Assembly (NCBI GenBank): GCA_028277645.1
Contig: JANQFV010000044.1
Coordinates: forward strand, 52,960 to 116,959
Direction of reading: 5' to 3'
DNA from: Phycisphaerae bacterium
Lineage (GTDB): Bacteria; Planctomycetota; Phycisphaerae; UBA1845; Fen-1342
DNA: 64,000 nucleotides
Shown here: positions 31,117-40,775 of the stretch, piece after piece
Layout: every line of letters starts with the position of its first letter
Position numbering within the stretch: position 1 is the stretch's first letter
Notes under the pieces: generated by a model
The model's input: the letters and a program-made list of their open reading frames with translations, nothing else
The model's database searches: none
Told to the model about the DNA's origin: nothing
Position numbers and translations under genes: made by a program

Positions 31117-32793
31117 ATGAGCGATAATCGAACGGTGCGTGCCCGGCGGGGTCTGTTGCGGCCGCTGGTCATAGCGATTGGGGGCATTCTGTCTGCCATG
31201 CCGACGGCGGCGGAGACGCTGACGTACACAGTGACGCCGAATCCCGCAACAGGGCACACGCGCGTTGAGTTGACGTGGCAGACGCAGGGGCGTGAGCGGT
31301 CGACACTCTGCGTTGCGTCGCGCTGGGGGATGATCGCGAGCGTTCGCGGCTTGCTGGATGACCTGGTGATCGAAGGGGCGGTGCGCGTCGATCGCGATCG
31401 CGACTGCTGGATCGTCCGGCACCGGCCGGGCGCGAGACTGAATGTTCGTTACATCGTGTCGCCGGGTGAGCGACGGCTCGCCTGGGACACATTTCAGTTG
31501 CCCGTGGCCACGCGCAAGTACTTCGCCGCCGTCGGTAACACGTTCCTGGTCGCACCGGGGCCGGGCGGGACACAGCCGGGGACATATGAAGTGATGTTGC
31601 GGTGGGATTTGCCGGAAGACTGGGCAGCCGTGTGTTCGTGGGCGCCGGGTGCGCACGTCGGCGCACGGCTCACATCACATGATCTGCGTCATTCGATCTA
31701 CTACGCCGGCGAACTGGAGACCACGACCGTCGACGTGTCGAACGGGCGTGAGCTGACGGTCACGCTGGTGGACGAGTTTGACTTTGATGTGAACGCGTTT
31801 GCGGAGATGGCGGCGGACATCATCGCCGATCAGTGTGCAGCAATGTCCGAGCGCGAGTTTCCGCCGTTTGTGGTCGCGGCAGTTCCGGTCGGGGAACACG
31901 CGGAGGCCGGGCGGATTCAGTTGAACGGCAGTGGGCTGTATCAGAGCTTTGTACTGTACATTTCGCCCGGCGCGAAGTTAACGGAGGCAGTCGAGCACCT
32001 GTTCGCGCACGAGGTCTTTCACCACTGGAATGGGCAATTGCTGCCGGCGGCCGAGCCGCAGGGCGACGTGTTGTGGTTCACGGAGGGGTTCACCGATTAC
32101 TACGCGCTGCGGATTCTCTATGAATCCGGGCGCTGGGCGCCGCGCGTGTATGCGAAGTGGATCAACCGGCACCTGCGCGAGTACGACGCGAATCCGGCGC
32201 AGAATGCGACGAACGGGGAGATTCGGGACGGCTACTGGCGCGAGCGCAACACGATCGGTGAAGTGCCGTACCAGCGTGGTCTGCTGCTGGGGCTGCGCTG
32301 GCATTTCCTGGCGCGCGAGCACGGCGCATCGAACGGTATCGATCGGTTGTTTCAGGCGCTGCTGAAGCGGGGGCGCGAAAGCGGGTTCGAAGTGACCAAC
32401 GCCGCAGTGCGACGTATGGGCGTGGAGTTGTTGGGCGAGTGGTTCGGCAAGGAGTTTGATCGGTACGTTGTGCGCGCGGACACCGTCGAGTTGCCGATGG
32501 ATGTGCTGGAACCGCGGCTGGAGGGCGCGACGCGCCCCGTGTACGAATTCGCATTGGGCTTCGATCGCGACCGGTCGTTACGGGACCAGCGCGTACGTGG
32601 TTTGGTGGCGAAGTCGGCGGCGGCGAAAGCAGGTCTACGCGAGGGGGATGAAATGCTGGGGTGGGAGTTGCACGGCGACGCGGATCGCAAGATCACCTTG
32701 CAGGTCCGACGTGGAAACCGCGTGCGCGAGATCAGCTATTACCCGCGTGGGGAACGGCGCTTCGTCACACAGTTCCGCGCGACCGGTAGATAG
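31117..32793 (+). CDS. Secreted M61-like (glycyl aminopeptidase-type) metallopeptidase with PDZ domain
   Basis: A 558-aa secreted peptidase. A signal peptide (PLVIAIGGILSAMPTAAE) leads into ~250 residues of beta-rich N-terminal domain. The zinc motif is HEVFHHWNG (His298, Glu299, His302), followed by LWFTEGFTDYYALRILYES, where the Glu in TEGF would be the third ligand, as in M61/gluzincins. The last ~90 residues resemble a PDZ domain (LVAKSAAAKAGLREGDEMLG). Likely acts outside the cytoplasm. The family is inferred from motifs, not an alignment. Confidence 0.8.
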   Translation: MSDNRTVRARRGLLRPLVIAIGGILSAMPTAAETLTYTVTPNPATGHTRVELTWQTQGRERSTLCVASRWGMIASVRGLLDDLVIEGAVRVDRDRDCWIVRHRPGARLNVRYIVSPGERRLAWDTFQLPVATRKYFAAVGNTFLVAPGPGGTQPGTYEVMLRWDLPEDWAAVCSWAPGAHVGARLTSHDLRHSIYYAGELETTTVDVSNGRELTVTLVDEFDFDVNAFAEMAADIIADQCAAMSEREFPPFVVAAVPVGEHAEAGRIQLNGSGLYQSFVLYISPGAKLTEAVEHLFAHEVFHHWNGQLLPAAEPQGDVLWFTEGFTDYYALRILYESGRWAPRVYAKWINRHLREYDANPAQNATNGEIRDGYWRERNTIGEVPYQRGLLLGLRWHFLAREHGASNGIDRLFQALLKRGRESGFEVTNAAVRRMGVELLGEWFGKEFDRYVVRADTVELPMDVLEPRLEGATRPVYEFALGFDRDRSLRDQRVRGLVAKSAAAKAGLREGDEMLGWELHGDADRKITLQVRRGNRVREISYYPRGERRFVTQFRATGR

Positions 32794-32814
32794 GTAATCG
32801 AATACCTGCGCGGC

Positions 32815-32857
32815 GCGGGATCGTTGTGGCCGGAGCTTTCGGTGACAACGATCCCGC
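32815..32857. terminator. Strong hairpin between convergent genes
   Basis: GCGGGATCGTTGT (32815-32827) and ACAACGATCCCGC (32845-32857) form a perfect 13-bp stem with a 17-base loop. It sits between two converging genes and would work in either direction. No T-run follows, so termination is inferred. Confidence 0.6.
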
Positions 32858-32892
32858 TTGTTACGTCCGCGGCTGCCGGAATCCGCCGTCGA

Positions 32893-33534
32893 TCAACGCC
32901 GACGGAAGAACACAAGCCCGGCCAGGGCGATCAACCCGAGTGTGGCCGACTCAGGGATGCAGATCGTGTCGACAACGATCTGGTCAAACCAGAGTTCGCT
33001 GTACCCGTCGTCGGCGACCACATAAATCGACTCGAAGTCCGGGTTGGGCCAGATCATGATCTTCCAGATGGCGTAGTACCAGTTGTCGAGCAGAGGGTAC
33101 TCGTCGATCAACTCCACCGTGTTTGTGAAAGGCGCCCCGGGCCAGTCCAGCGATGGCTTCGGCCGGCCGTTGTCCCAACCGTTCGGGTCGTCGTAGTAAT
33201 ACGTCCACTGGATCTGGATTTCCTTGTAGGGGCGCTCGATCGGATCGTTATCGATGTCGATCCAGAAGTACCAGTACGCGTGCCAGACGCCCTGGCGCCC
33301 CATGTACAGGTCCCACCATTCGCTTGAGGTGGCGTACGTGTCGACGATCGTAGCGGTGCCATACGGATTGTCGATGTAGTCCGGCGGGATGCTGGACAGC
33401 CCGGTGACGTCCGTATCAAACGTCCAGTGCTGAAACGTCGAACCGGGGTCGCCGCGCCATGGCGGCGGATTCAGGTCGTCGGCCAGCGCGGTGCCCGCAA
33501 CCGCCAGCACCGCGACCAATACGCCTATTCGCAT
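32893..33534 (-). CDS. Secreted protein with PEP-CTERM-type C-terminal anchor
   Basis: A 213-aa secreted protein. Signal peptide MRIGVLVAVLAVAGTALA; C-terminus IPESATLGLIALAGLVFFRR plus R, i.e. a PEP-CTERM-like sorting signal (the motif here is PES, then a hydrophobic helix and an Arg cluster). The mature part is rich in Trp, Tyr and Asp (WYFWIDIDNDP) with no recognised catalytic motif. The start at 33534 is backed by a strong AAGGAGGAG ribosome-binding site; the upstream in-frame ATG at 33642 is less likely because the signal peptide would be internal. Sorting presumably needs an exosortase, not in this window. Confidence 0.8.
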   Translation of the reverse strand: MRIGVLVAVLAVAGTALADDLNPPPWRGDPGSTFQHWTFDTDVTGLSSIPPDYIDNPYGTATIVDTYATSSEWWDLYMGRQGVWHAYWYFWIDIDNDPIERPYKEIQIQWTYYYDDPNGWDNGRPKPSLDWPGAPFTNTVELIDEYPLLDNWYYAIWKIMIWPNPDFESIYVVADDGYSELWFDQIVVDTICIPESATLGLIALAGLVFFRRR

Positions 33535-33938
33535 GATGACTCCTCCTTCCTGATGGGGTAAGCGGTGTCGAGCGCGATGCGTTGTGATTTTGCGCGCTCG
33601 AGTTTGATTGAACGGCAATTGATATCCGGGGTGACGATTCATCTCCTCCTTGATGCGCGCGGCCTCCCCGCGGCGGCACATTGTCACTGCCGGCAGTGCG
33701 GAGCGCGGTTGATACGAATAAGACCCGCCCCCACTTTGGCCGTGCTTCCTACTTAGATAAATAACACATATAAACCGATAAGCAATATTCATATGCCCGA
33801 AACCGATTCAATTGTGCGCCCCCGGCGAGACTGAATGCGGCGCGATTGGACATCGCGTCGTGCGCGGTGATAATCGGAAAGTCGTTCGGTGCCCGCACAA
33901 CTGCCCTCTGCAAAATCCCACTGCCGAGACTCAATACG
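33535..33938. other. Intergenic region between divergent secreted-protein genes
   Basis: About 400 bases without a convincing gene. A clear AT-rich block lies at 33750-33810. A second AGGAGG (near 33646-33651 on the minus strand) precedes an in-frame ATG of the PEP-CTERM gene. The AT-rich block could hold its promoter (minus-strand TTGCTT with ATTTAT 17 bases away), but this is weak. Confidence 0.4.
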
Positions 33939-35114
33939 ATGCGCCGGAATCTGCTTCTGTCATCTGTTCTGGTCGGTTCGATGCTCGCTTGCCGCCCGGC
34001 GCCTGCGGCCGCTGATCTGCCCGATGGCGTGTGGGTGCGCGACGGCTACCGGCTCTCGGTGGCGGCGGAATGTGACTTTCGTGCGCGGTTCATGGCAGTT
34101 GGCCCGGACGGGACGCTGTTCGTCAGTGATCCGGCCGGCGGCAAGATAGTCGCGTGCCGCGATGCCGACGGCGATGGCGTTTATGAATCGCAGCACACTT
34201 TCGTCCAGGGCTACCCGACCGTGCACGGCATGCAGTGGCATGACGGTGCGCTGTGGTTCACGCAGACCGGTGCGATTCACCACGCGCGAGACAAAGATCG
34301 CGACGGCGTGGCCGACGACGTCGTTACCGTGATTCCGGAAGGTTCGCTGCCGCAGGGCGGTGGGCACTGGTGGCGGCCGATCCTGATTCACGACGGTCGG
34401 CTCTTCACCGGGATCGGCGACAGCGGGAACATCAATGATGAACGCGACTCCGAGCGCCAGAAGCTCTGGTCGTTTGAGCTCGATGGCTCGGATAAGCAGT
34501 TGTTCGTCTCGGGGATTCGCAATACGGAAAAGCTCGTCGTGCGGCCCGGCACGGATGAGATCTGGGGGATGGATCACGGCAGTGACTGGTACGGGCGACC
34601 CGCGGGCGACGTACAGGGCAGTCAACCCATCACCGATCTGAATCCGCCGGACGAGATGAACCACTACGTGGCGGGCAAGTTCTACGGCCATCCGTTCGTG
34701 GTCGGGCACCGGCAGCCGCGACTGGAATACCTGGATCATCCGGAGTTGCACGAGTTGGCGGTGCAGACCGAGCCGCCGGCGTGGTGCGCGGGGGCGCACT
34801 GGGCGGCGAATGCGATGACGTTCTATGACGGGATGCAGTTTCCGAAGAGTGTGCGTGGGAGTGCATTCGTTGCGTACCACGGATCGTGGAATCGTTCGCA
34901 GCGGGCGGGTTACCAAGTGACGCTGGTGCTGTTTGAGGATGGCCGGCCGTATGGCGAGTTGCCCTATGTGAAGTTCCTGGACAAAGCGGGCCGCGTGCTG
35001 GGGCGGCCGGTCGACGTGGTTGTCGATCGCGATGGGACGTTGTTGATCAGCGACGACCATGGCCGGCGGGTGTATCGCTTGCGCTATGTTGGCAGCGGGG
35101 AGGACGGCGAATGA
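33939..35114 (+). CDS. Sorbosone/PQQ-glucose dehydrogenase-like beta-propeller lipoprotein
   Basis: A 391-aa protein. The N-terminus has a lipobox-like LVGSMLAC after a hydrophobic stretch. The rest is a six-bladed propeller of the glucose/sorbosone dehydrogenase superfamily: RFMAVGPDGTLFVSDPAGGK, GLRNTEKL-type ISGIRNTEKLVVRPGTDEIW, MDHGSDWYGRP, and the closing PVDVVVDRDGTLLISDDHGR with RVYRLRY. These enzymes usually bind PQQ; I did not check the ligand residues. The ATGA overlap with the next gene (a cytochrome c) implies coupled translation and a dehydrogenase-electron acceptor pair. Confidence 0.83.
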   Translation: MRRNLLLSSVLVGSMLACRPAPAAADLPDGVWVRDGYRLSVAAECDFRARFMAVGPDGTLFVSDPAGGKIVACRDADGDGVYESQHTFVQGYPTVHGMQWHDGALWFTQTGAIHHARDKDRDGVADDVVTVIPEGSLPQGGGHWWRPILIHDGRLFTGIGDSGNINDERDSERQKLWSFELDGSDKQLFVSGIRNTEKLVVRPGTDEIWGMDHGSDWYGRPAGDVQGSQPITDLNPPDEMNHYVAGKFYGHPFVVGHRQPRLEYLDHPELHELAVQTEPPAWCAGAHWAANAMTFYDGMQFPKSVRGSAFVAYHGSWNRSQRAGYQVTLVLFEDGRPYGELPYVKFLDKAGRVLGRPVDVVVDRDGTLLISDDHGRRVYRLRYVGSGEDGE

Positions 35115-35743
35115 AGCGCGGTGCAGTGCTACTGCTGTGTGTCGTGGGTATGGCGGTGCTCGCGGGGTGTGACGCGTCGCCGGCGGAGTCGCGCGCCAAA
35201 GCCGCCAAACCGCGTGACGCCGATGGAGCCACGCCAACCGTAGCGCCGACGAATCCACCGAGCAGGCCCGCCGAAGATGAACCTGTTGAGCCCGGAGTTG
35301 TCACGTCGAGCGACGTTGGCGCGGAGACGACGCTGGTGAACGTGACGCTGCCGCCGGTGGCGACGTTTGCCGACAAGTGTGCCCGCTGTCACGGGCCGGA
35401 GGGTGCGTTCTACGGCAAGGAGTTCAGTCATTTGACGCCGGCGAAGCTCACGATCAAGGTCGACGAGATGATGCGCGGCCCGGGCTTTCTGAAGCCTACA
35501 GACGCGGATATTGCGGCCATGACGGCGTATCACTGGTCGCTACGACTCAAAGAGCCGTTCGTCGTGGTGCTGAACGGTGCGAGCGCTACGGCGAGCGATC
35601 CGGATTCGTTGAAGCTGGAGGCGTCGCCGAACACGGCGGTCGAAGTCAGCGTGATGCCCGGCGGTGTGCAGGTGACTGCAACACGCGGCGAACAGCGGTC
35701 GGCGATCGTGTTTCCCGAGCAGCAGTGGTCGCACGGGGAGTAG
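35111..35743 (+). CDS. Cytochrome c lipoprotein
   Basis: A 210-aa lipoprotein: MKRGAVLLLCVVGMAVLAG then Cys of the lipobox. A low-complexity linker (~residues 25-70) leads to one haem-binding CARCH motif and later MTAYHWSLRLKEP. The distal Met ligand could be in EMMRGPGFL, as in c-type cytochromes of the cyc_C type. It likely accepts electrons from the overlapping dehydrogenase. The C-terminal ~50 residues have no clear relative. Confidence 0.82.
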   Translation: MKRGAVLLLCVVGMAVLAGCDASPAESRAKAAKPRDADGATPTVAPTNPPSRPAEDEPVEPGVVTSSDVGAETTLVNVTLPPVATFADKCARCHGPEGAFYGKEFSHLTPAKLTIKVDEMMRGPGFLKPTDADIAAMTAYHWSLRLKEPFVVVLNGASATASDPDSLKLEASPNTAVEVSVMPGGVQVTATRGEQRSAIVFPEQQWSHGE

Positions 35744-35823
35744 GGGCCGCCGTTCCGCGGTGGCGGTTGTGTCGCCGCTCACTTCCGTTTGTGGCTCGGA
35801 TTGGTCGTCCCCGCCGACCGGTC

Positions 35824-37170
35824 TCAGCCCTCTTCTTTGTCGCCCGCCAGCAGCTTATCGATCTCGCGGACCAGTTCCTTTTCCAGCATGGGGGAGTAGC
35901 CCTGGTGGACGTTGCGGATGACGCCCTTTTGATCGATCACGAACGTGCAGGGGATGCCGGTCACGCGGTACTGCATGCCGAGGCTGCTGTCCGTGTCGAG
36001 GAACTGGCGGAACGTGACCTTCTTGCTCTTGAGCGTCGCGCGGATCTTCTTTTCCATGCCGGCGCGGTCGGTGTTTATGCCGAGGATGACAACCGGCTTT
36101 TGGCCATATTTCTCATGCAGGTTCTGAATGCTCGGCATGGCCATCAGGCAGGGGCCACACCACGTTGCCCAGAAGTCGAGCACGACGACCTTGCCGCGCA
36201 GTTGCTCAAGCGCGATTGGCTTGCCGTCAAAGTCGTTACCGCTGAATGTCGGGGCCGGCTCGCCGACCATCTTGGACGGATCGGGCATGCCCGGTGGTTC
36301 CATCGCCGTGAACTCGTCCACTTTCTTGACGTCGGCAACGGGCTTGTAGACGAACTCCGTGGCCGGAATGTCGCGTCCCACGACGGCGTCGTTGAAGCGC
36401 AGCGTGAGTTTGGCCTCATCGACCGCAGTGGGCATCCCGGGCGGGATCTGGGCCAGCTCGTCGGCCGACTTAGGCTTGTCCGTGATTCCGAGCGATTGCC
36501 TTAAGTCGTTGGTGAGGTCGACCTGCAATTCGCCCATCAGGCCGGTCTTCTCGTCCAACCAGATGTTGAACGGCACCGCATCGCTTTCCAACTGCATGAT
36601 CGTCTTGCGGCCGTCGAACGTCCCATGGACGCGGACACCTGCGCGTCCAGCGAACTCCTCATTCTGAACCTTGGTGTACCCGTTGAGCATCGGAAAGAGC
36701 TCATCCAAACCCGCGTTGCGATTGACAAGAACGTGGATCGCCGGGTGTGGCGGGCCGTTGTAGCCCGATGAAGCCATCAGGTCGGCGATGTCGATGGAGT
36801 CAGGCGCGTCTGACTCGGTGTACTCGTTCAGCGTCTTGTTGTACTGCCAGAGCTTCTGGCCGTCAGCGTGGACGGACGAATCGTCGGCGACGATCGCAAG
36901 ACGGTTGGGGTAAGCGAAACGCGTGCTGGAACTCAGCTTCTCATTCTGCCCGACGTCGGCCCCGGCTTTGTCGCGCGCGACAATGCGGAAGTTCATTTCG
37001 AATCCGTCCTGATACGTCACAGCGGTTTGATAGGTGCGGAGCGCGCGTTCGATCGCCGCTCGGGCGCGCGTGTTGACATCGGCGTCCTGCGCAGGAGCCA
37101 ATCCAACGAGCGGGTACATCAGCAGTGCGGCGCAACACGCACGAAATGACAGGTGAAGATTCCGTGACAT
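35824..37170 (-). CDS. Secreted TlpA-like thioredoxin with N-terminal DUF2092-like domain
   Basis: A 448-aa secreted protein with a signal peptide (MSRNLHLSFRACCAALLMY and on). Residues ~30-290 resemble the LolA-like DUF2092 domain (KTIMQLESDAVPFNIWLDEK). Residues ~300-445 are a thioredoxin/TlpA domain with FWATWCGPCLMAMPSIQNLH, the cis-Pro loop VTGIPCTFVIDQKG and HQGYSPMLEKEL. It should act in the periplasm, reducing disulfides or haem-maturation partners; the cytochrome c gene next door makes that plausible but is no proof. The start was placed at 37170 ahead of the signal peptide. Confidence 0.85.
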   Translation of the reverse strand: MSRNLHLSFRACCAALLMYPLVGLAPAQDADVNTRARAAIERALRTYQTAVTYQDGFEMNFRIVARDKAGADVGQNEKLSSSTRFAYPNRLAIVADDSSVHADGQKLWQYNKTLNEYTESDAPDSIDIADLMASSGYNGPPHPAIHVLVNRNAGLDELFPMLNGYTKVQNEEFAGRAGVRVHGTFDGRKTIMQLESDAVPFNIWLDEKTGLMGELQVDLTNDLRQSLGITDKPKSADELAQIPPGMPTAVDEAKLTLRFNDAVVGRDIPATEFVYKPVADVKKVDEFTAMEPPGMPDPSKMVGEPAPTFSGNDFDGKPIALEQLRGKVVVLDFWATWCGPCLMAMPSIQNLHEKYGQKPVVILGINTDRAGMEKKIRATLKSKKVTFRQFLDTDSSLGMQYRVTGIPCTFVIDQKGVIRNVHQGYSPMLEKELVREIDKLLAGDKEEG

Positions 37171-37489
37171 CGAGAAACTCCCAATCGGTTGACGTGCAAG
37201 CTGCGCGAACAGATGCACCGAGGTCTTGCAGCGGGGTATCGGTTACTCGTGCGAGATCATAGCGCAGGCGAAGCGTTTTCACATCTGGAATGTCGTCATG
37301 CATTCCGGACCAACTGCGTACAGTTTGCCGGCGTTTCGGCGCCGCGGTACCATGGCGGTTTGCAGGTTGTGGGCGATGCACAGTAGTCCGGCCGTGACAG
37401 CGCCGGGCGGCCGTGACGACGGATTGGGACTTGGACCAAAACCCACGCATTTCCAGTCAAACGCAATGCGCGACGAGGCGAGGTGTCGT
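37171..37489. other. Intergenic region upstream of the PutA-type gene
   Basis: About 320 bases between divergent genes. The putA reading frame stays open through most of it, but its translation there has no similarity to known PutA N-termini and lacks a DNA-binding domain, so I treat it as non-coding. No clear promoter found. Confidence 0.4.
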
Positions 37490-40400
37490 ATGCCCGCGAC
37501 GTTGAGCGCCCGGCGGATGGAGGAGCTGACGCAGGAGCTCGGGCGCGAGATGTTCGAGCGCATGCGCGGCAGCAATCCGCGCTTCTACCAGTACGCCTGG
37601 TGGCAGGAGCGGATGCTCCAGCTCTGCATGGAGGATGAGTGGTTCAAGGTCCAAGCTTTCCGGTTCATCGACGTGCTGCCGATGATGCACGACGACGAGA
37701 CGTTGGCCCGACACCTGAAGGAGTACTTCGTCCTGCCGCAGCACGCTGGCAACGGACACCGGGCCGGCCATTACCACGCCGTACATACGCCGGCGCCGGA
37801 GCGCGCCGCGCTACGCGAACTCGATGCCGCCCCGCTGACACAGGGCATGGTGCACCTGGTGTCGCACCTGATGAACTTCCGGCGTTGCGATTCGCTGCCG
37901 GCGCGCTTCTTCTCACAGGCCGCACGGTATAGCGCCGCCCTGATGGCCGGGAGTTTCATCGCCGGCTCGAACATCGAGGAGGCCGAGCGGGCGATCAGGC
38001 GGCTGCGCAACAAGCAGATGGCGTTCACGATCGACGTGCTGGGCGAGGCCGCCGTGTCGGCGATCGAGGCTGAGGCCTATCACCAGACCTACATGGACCT
38101 GGTGGCAGCACTGCCCGGGCATGCGAAGGACTGGTCGGCGGTGCCGTTGTGCGACGGAGCGGACGGCGAACCCGTGCCGCGCGTGAACGTCTCCGTGAAG
38201 CTGACATCCCTCTTTCCCGGGTTTGATCCGATAGCCCCGGAAGCGGCGAAGGCGCGGGCCAAAGAGCTGCTGCGCCCGATCCTGCGAAAGGGTATGGAGG
38301 GCGGCGCGCACATCCATATCGACATGGAGCACTACGCGATCAAGGATCTCACTCTCGATCTGTGCGAAGAGCTCTTTCTCGAAAGCGAGTTTCGCGATTA
38401 CCCACATTTCGGCATCGTGCTCCAGGCGTACCTCAAAGACGGTGACCGCGATGCGGAGCGCACGATTGCGTACGCCAAGCGCCGCGGCACGCCGCTGTGG
38501 GTGCGGCTCGTTAAGGGCGCGTACTGGGATTCGGAGACGGTCTGGGCAGCGCAACGGCACTGGCCGGTGCCCGTGTGGGAGCAGAAATGGCAGTCTGATG
38601 CGTGCTACGAGCGAATGACCCGCGCGCTGCTGAGCAATTACGAGCACACACGCGGCGCGTTCGCCAGCCATAATGTCCGCAGCCTGGCACACGCGATGGC
38701 GGTGCGCAGGTTGTTGGAGGTGCCGGGCTGGGCATTCGAATTCCAGATGCTCTATGGCATGGGCGACCCGATCAAGCACGCCGCCATTCAGATGGGCCAG
38801 CGCAGCCGGATCTATACGCCGTACGGGAATATGCTGGCCGGTATGGCGTACCTGATCCGCCGGTTGCTGGAGAACACGGCGAACGAATCGTTCCTGCGGC
38901 AGTCGAGCGATGACGATGCGGACGAGGCAACGCTGCTCGAAGCGCCGGAGCACACCGGGCGCGCTGCAGAGGCGCCGACGAAGCCCGTGCCGATTCGATA
39001 CGAATTCGAGGAACTGATCATGGATCCGTTCGACAATGTCGCGAACACGGATTTCTCGCGAGAAGTTAATCGCGAGCAGATGCAGGCCGGGCTGGCGCAA
39101 TTGCGCGTGGAGTTGGGTAAGGCCTATCCGCTCGTGATCGGCGGTGAAGCCGTAGAGACCGGTGACTGGTACGAGTCGTGCAATCCGTCGCGCCCGCGTG
39201 AGGTGGTCGCGCGCATCGCGCAGGCTGATCAGGCCGCAGTCGATCGCGCGGTCGCCGCCGCTTATGTCGCGTTCGGCAGTTGGCGTGATACGCCCGCCGA
39301 GGAGCGCGCGCGATTGCTGGAGTGTATCGGGGCGCGCCTGCAAGCCAGGCGCTTCGAATTCGCTGCGACGATGGTGCTCGAAGTCGGCAAGACGTGGCGT
39401 GAAGCAGACGCCGACGTGTCCGAAGCGATCGACTACTGCAACTACTACGCCAAGGAGATGTTGCGCATCGCCGCCCACCCGCGCCGGCGCGACGTCGAAG
39501 GCGAGACCAACGAATATTTCTACACGCCCCGTGGCGTGGCGGCGGTGGTCGCGCCATGGAATTTCCCGCTGTGCCTACTGTGCAATATGACCGCCGCCGC
39601 ATTCGTGACGGGCAATACTGTGCTGGTCAAGCCGGCGAACGCGGCCGGTACCGTCGCAGCAAAGTTTGTCGAGTTGTTCGGCGAGATCGGTGTTCCTGCC
39701 GGAGTAGTTAACTTCGTTCCGGGTGCCGGGGATGTGGTCGGCGAGGCGCTGGTGCGTCATCCCGATGTCGCGCTCGTGGCGTTTACCGGGTCACGGGCCG
39801 TCGGCTGCAAAGTCAACCAGGTGGCGGCAGAGGGCGTCACTTCGCAGCCCGGCCTGAAGCGCGTCATCGCAGAGATGGGTGGCAAGAACGCGATCATCGT
39901 CGACGAGAATGCAGACCTCGATGAGGCGATCAGCGGTATCGTCGCGAGCGCGTTTAGTTACGCCGGCCAGAAATGTTCCGCCGCGTCACGCGTGATCGTG
40001 CTGGATGCGGTACACGATCGACTGATGGAGCGGCTGGTGGAGGCGGCTCGCTCGAAGACCGTAGGTCCGGCGGATGAGCCCACCACGGCGATACCGCCGG
40101 TAATTGACCAGGCAGCGTACGATTTCATTTGTGAGTACATCGACCTGGGGCGGCGAGAGGGCCGGTGTCTGCTGGAGGTTGATACCAGTCAACTCGTCAA
40201 AGAAACCGGCGGGCATTTCATCGGCCCGCACATCTTCACAGATATCGAACCCGGGGCGCGCGTTGCGCGGGAGGAGATCTTTGGGCCGGTGTTGGTGGTT
40301 CAGCGGGCGGCGAACTTCGACGAGGCGCTGCGCTTGTTCAACGACTCGGATTACGCGCTGACGGGCGGCGTGTTTTCGCGTAGTCCGGTAAACATTGACC

Positions 40401-40624
40401 GCGCCCGCGTCACGTGCGAGTGCGGAAACCTCTATATCAACCGCCCGATCACAGGCTCGCGCGTGGATCTGCAGCCTTACGGCGGGTTCAAGCTCTCGGG
40501 CACAGGGTCCAAGGCCGGTGGGCCGGACTACCTGCTGCAGTACTGCGAGCCGCGTGTGATCACGGAAAACACGCTCCGGAGGGGCTTTGCGCCCAGCGAA
40601 GAGGTTGTTGAGGCGCTCGGCTAG
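37490..40624 (+). CDS. putA: Bifunctional proline dehydrogenase / glutamate semialdehyde dehydrogenase (PutA-type)
   Basis: About 1044 aa. The N-terminal half is proline dehydrogenase, an FAD enzyme oxidising proline to P5C: PRVNVSVKLTSLFPGFDP, VRLVKGAYWDSETVWA and YGMGDPIKHAAIQMGQRSRI. A linker follows, then an aldehyde dehydrogenase that converts the semialdehyde to glutamate: FYTPRGVAAVVAPWNFPLCL, FTGSRAVGC, catalytic Glu in VIAEMGGKNAIIVDE and catalytic Cys in YAGQKCSAASR. There is no ribbon-helix-helix DNA-binding domain, so it is the non-regulatory type. The start was placed at 37490 (an ATG at 37466 is possible) since domain similarity begins near the TLSARRMEELTQELGREMFE segment. Confidence 0.94.
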   Translation: MPATLSARRMEELTQELGREMFERMRGSNPRFYQYAWWQERMLQLCMEDEWFKVQAFRFIDVLPMMHDDETLARHLKEYFVLPQHAGNGHRAGHYHAVHTPAPERAALRELDAAPLTQGMVHLVSHLMNFRRCDSLPARFFSQAARYSAALMAGSFIAGSNIEEAERAIRRLRNKQMAFTIDVLGEAAVSAIEAEAYHQTYMDLVAALPGHAKDWSAVPLCDGADGEPVPRVNVSVKLTSLFPGFDPIAPEAAKARAKELLRPILRKGMEGGAHIHIDMEHYAIKDLTLDLCEELFLESEFRDYPHFGIVLQAYLKDGDRDAERTIAYAKRRGTPLWVRLVKGAYWDSETVWAAQRHWPVPVWEQKWQSDACYERMTRALLSNYEHTRGAFASHNVRSLAHAMAVRRLLEVPGWAFEFQMLYGMGDPIKHAAIQMGQRSRIYTPYGNMLAGMAYLIRRLLENTANESFLRQSSDDDADEATLLEAPEHTGRAAEAPTKPVPIRYEFEELIMDPFDNVANTDFSREVNREQMQAGLAQLRVELGKAYPLVIGGEAVETGDWYESCNPSRPREVVARIAQADQAAVDRAVAAAYVAFGSWRDTPAEERARLLECIGARLQARRFEFAATMVLEVGKTWREADADVSEAIDYCNYYAKEMLRIAAHPRRRDVEGETNEYFYTPRGVAAVVAPWNFPLCLLCNMTAAAFVTGNTVLVKPANAAGTVAAKFVELFGEIGVPAGVVNFVPGAGDVVGEALVRHPDVALVAFTGSRAVGCKVNQVAAEGVTSQPGLKRVIAEMGGKNAIIVDENADLDEAISGIVASAFSYAGQKCSAASRVIVLDAVHDRLMERLVEAARSKTVGPADEPTTAIPPVIDQAAYDFICEYIDLGRREGRCLLEVDTSQLVKETGGHFIGPHIFTDIEPGARVAREEIFGPVLVVQRAANFDEALRLFNDSDYALTGGVFSRSPVNIDRARVTCECGNLYINRPITGSRVDLQPYGGFKLSGTGSKAGGPDYLLQYCEPRVITENTLRRGFAPSEEVVEALG

Positions 40625-40775
40625 GGGACGGCGCTCGGATTGGATTGGATTCTGTTAGGAACGTCGCCGACCAAGGCAGGGTTGCCGCGTCACCCGGTCC
40701 GGCGAATAATGCATGGGCTGCGGGCGTAGTGCGCCCGCGTTTTGTCTCGTCGGAATCTGCCAATCAGGTGCTCAT

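Noticed and set aside
37913..39478. Long minus-strand open frame within the PutA-type gene
   Set aside because: Shadow of a well-conserved enzyme; it has Arg/His-rich composition without known domains.
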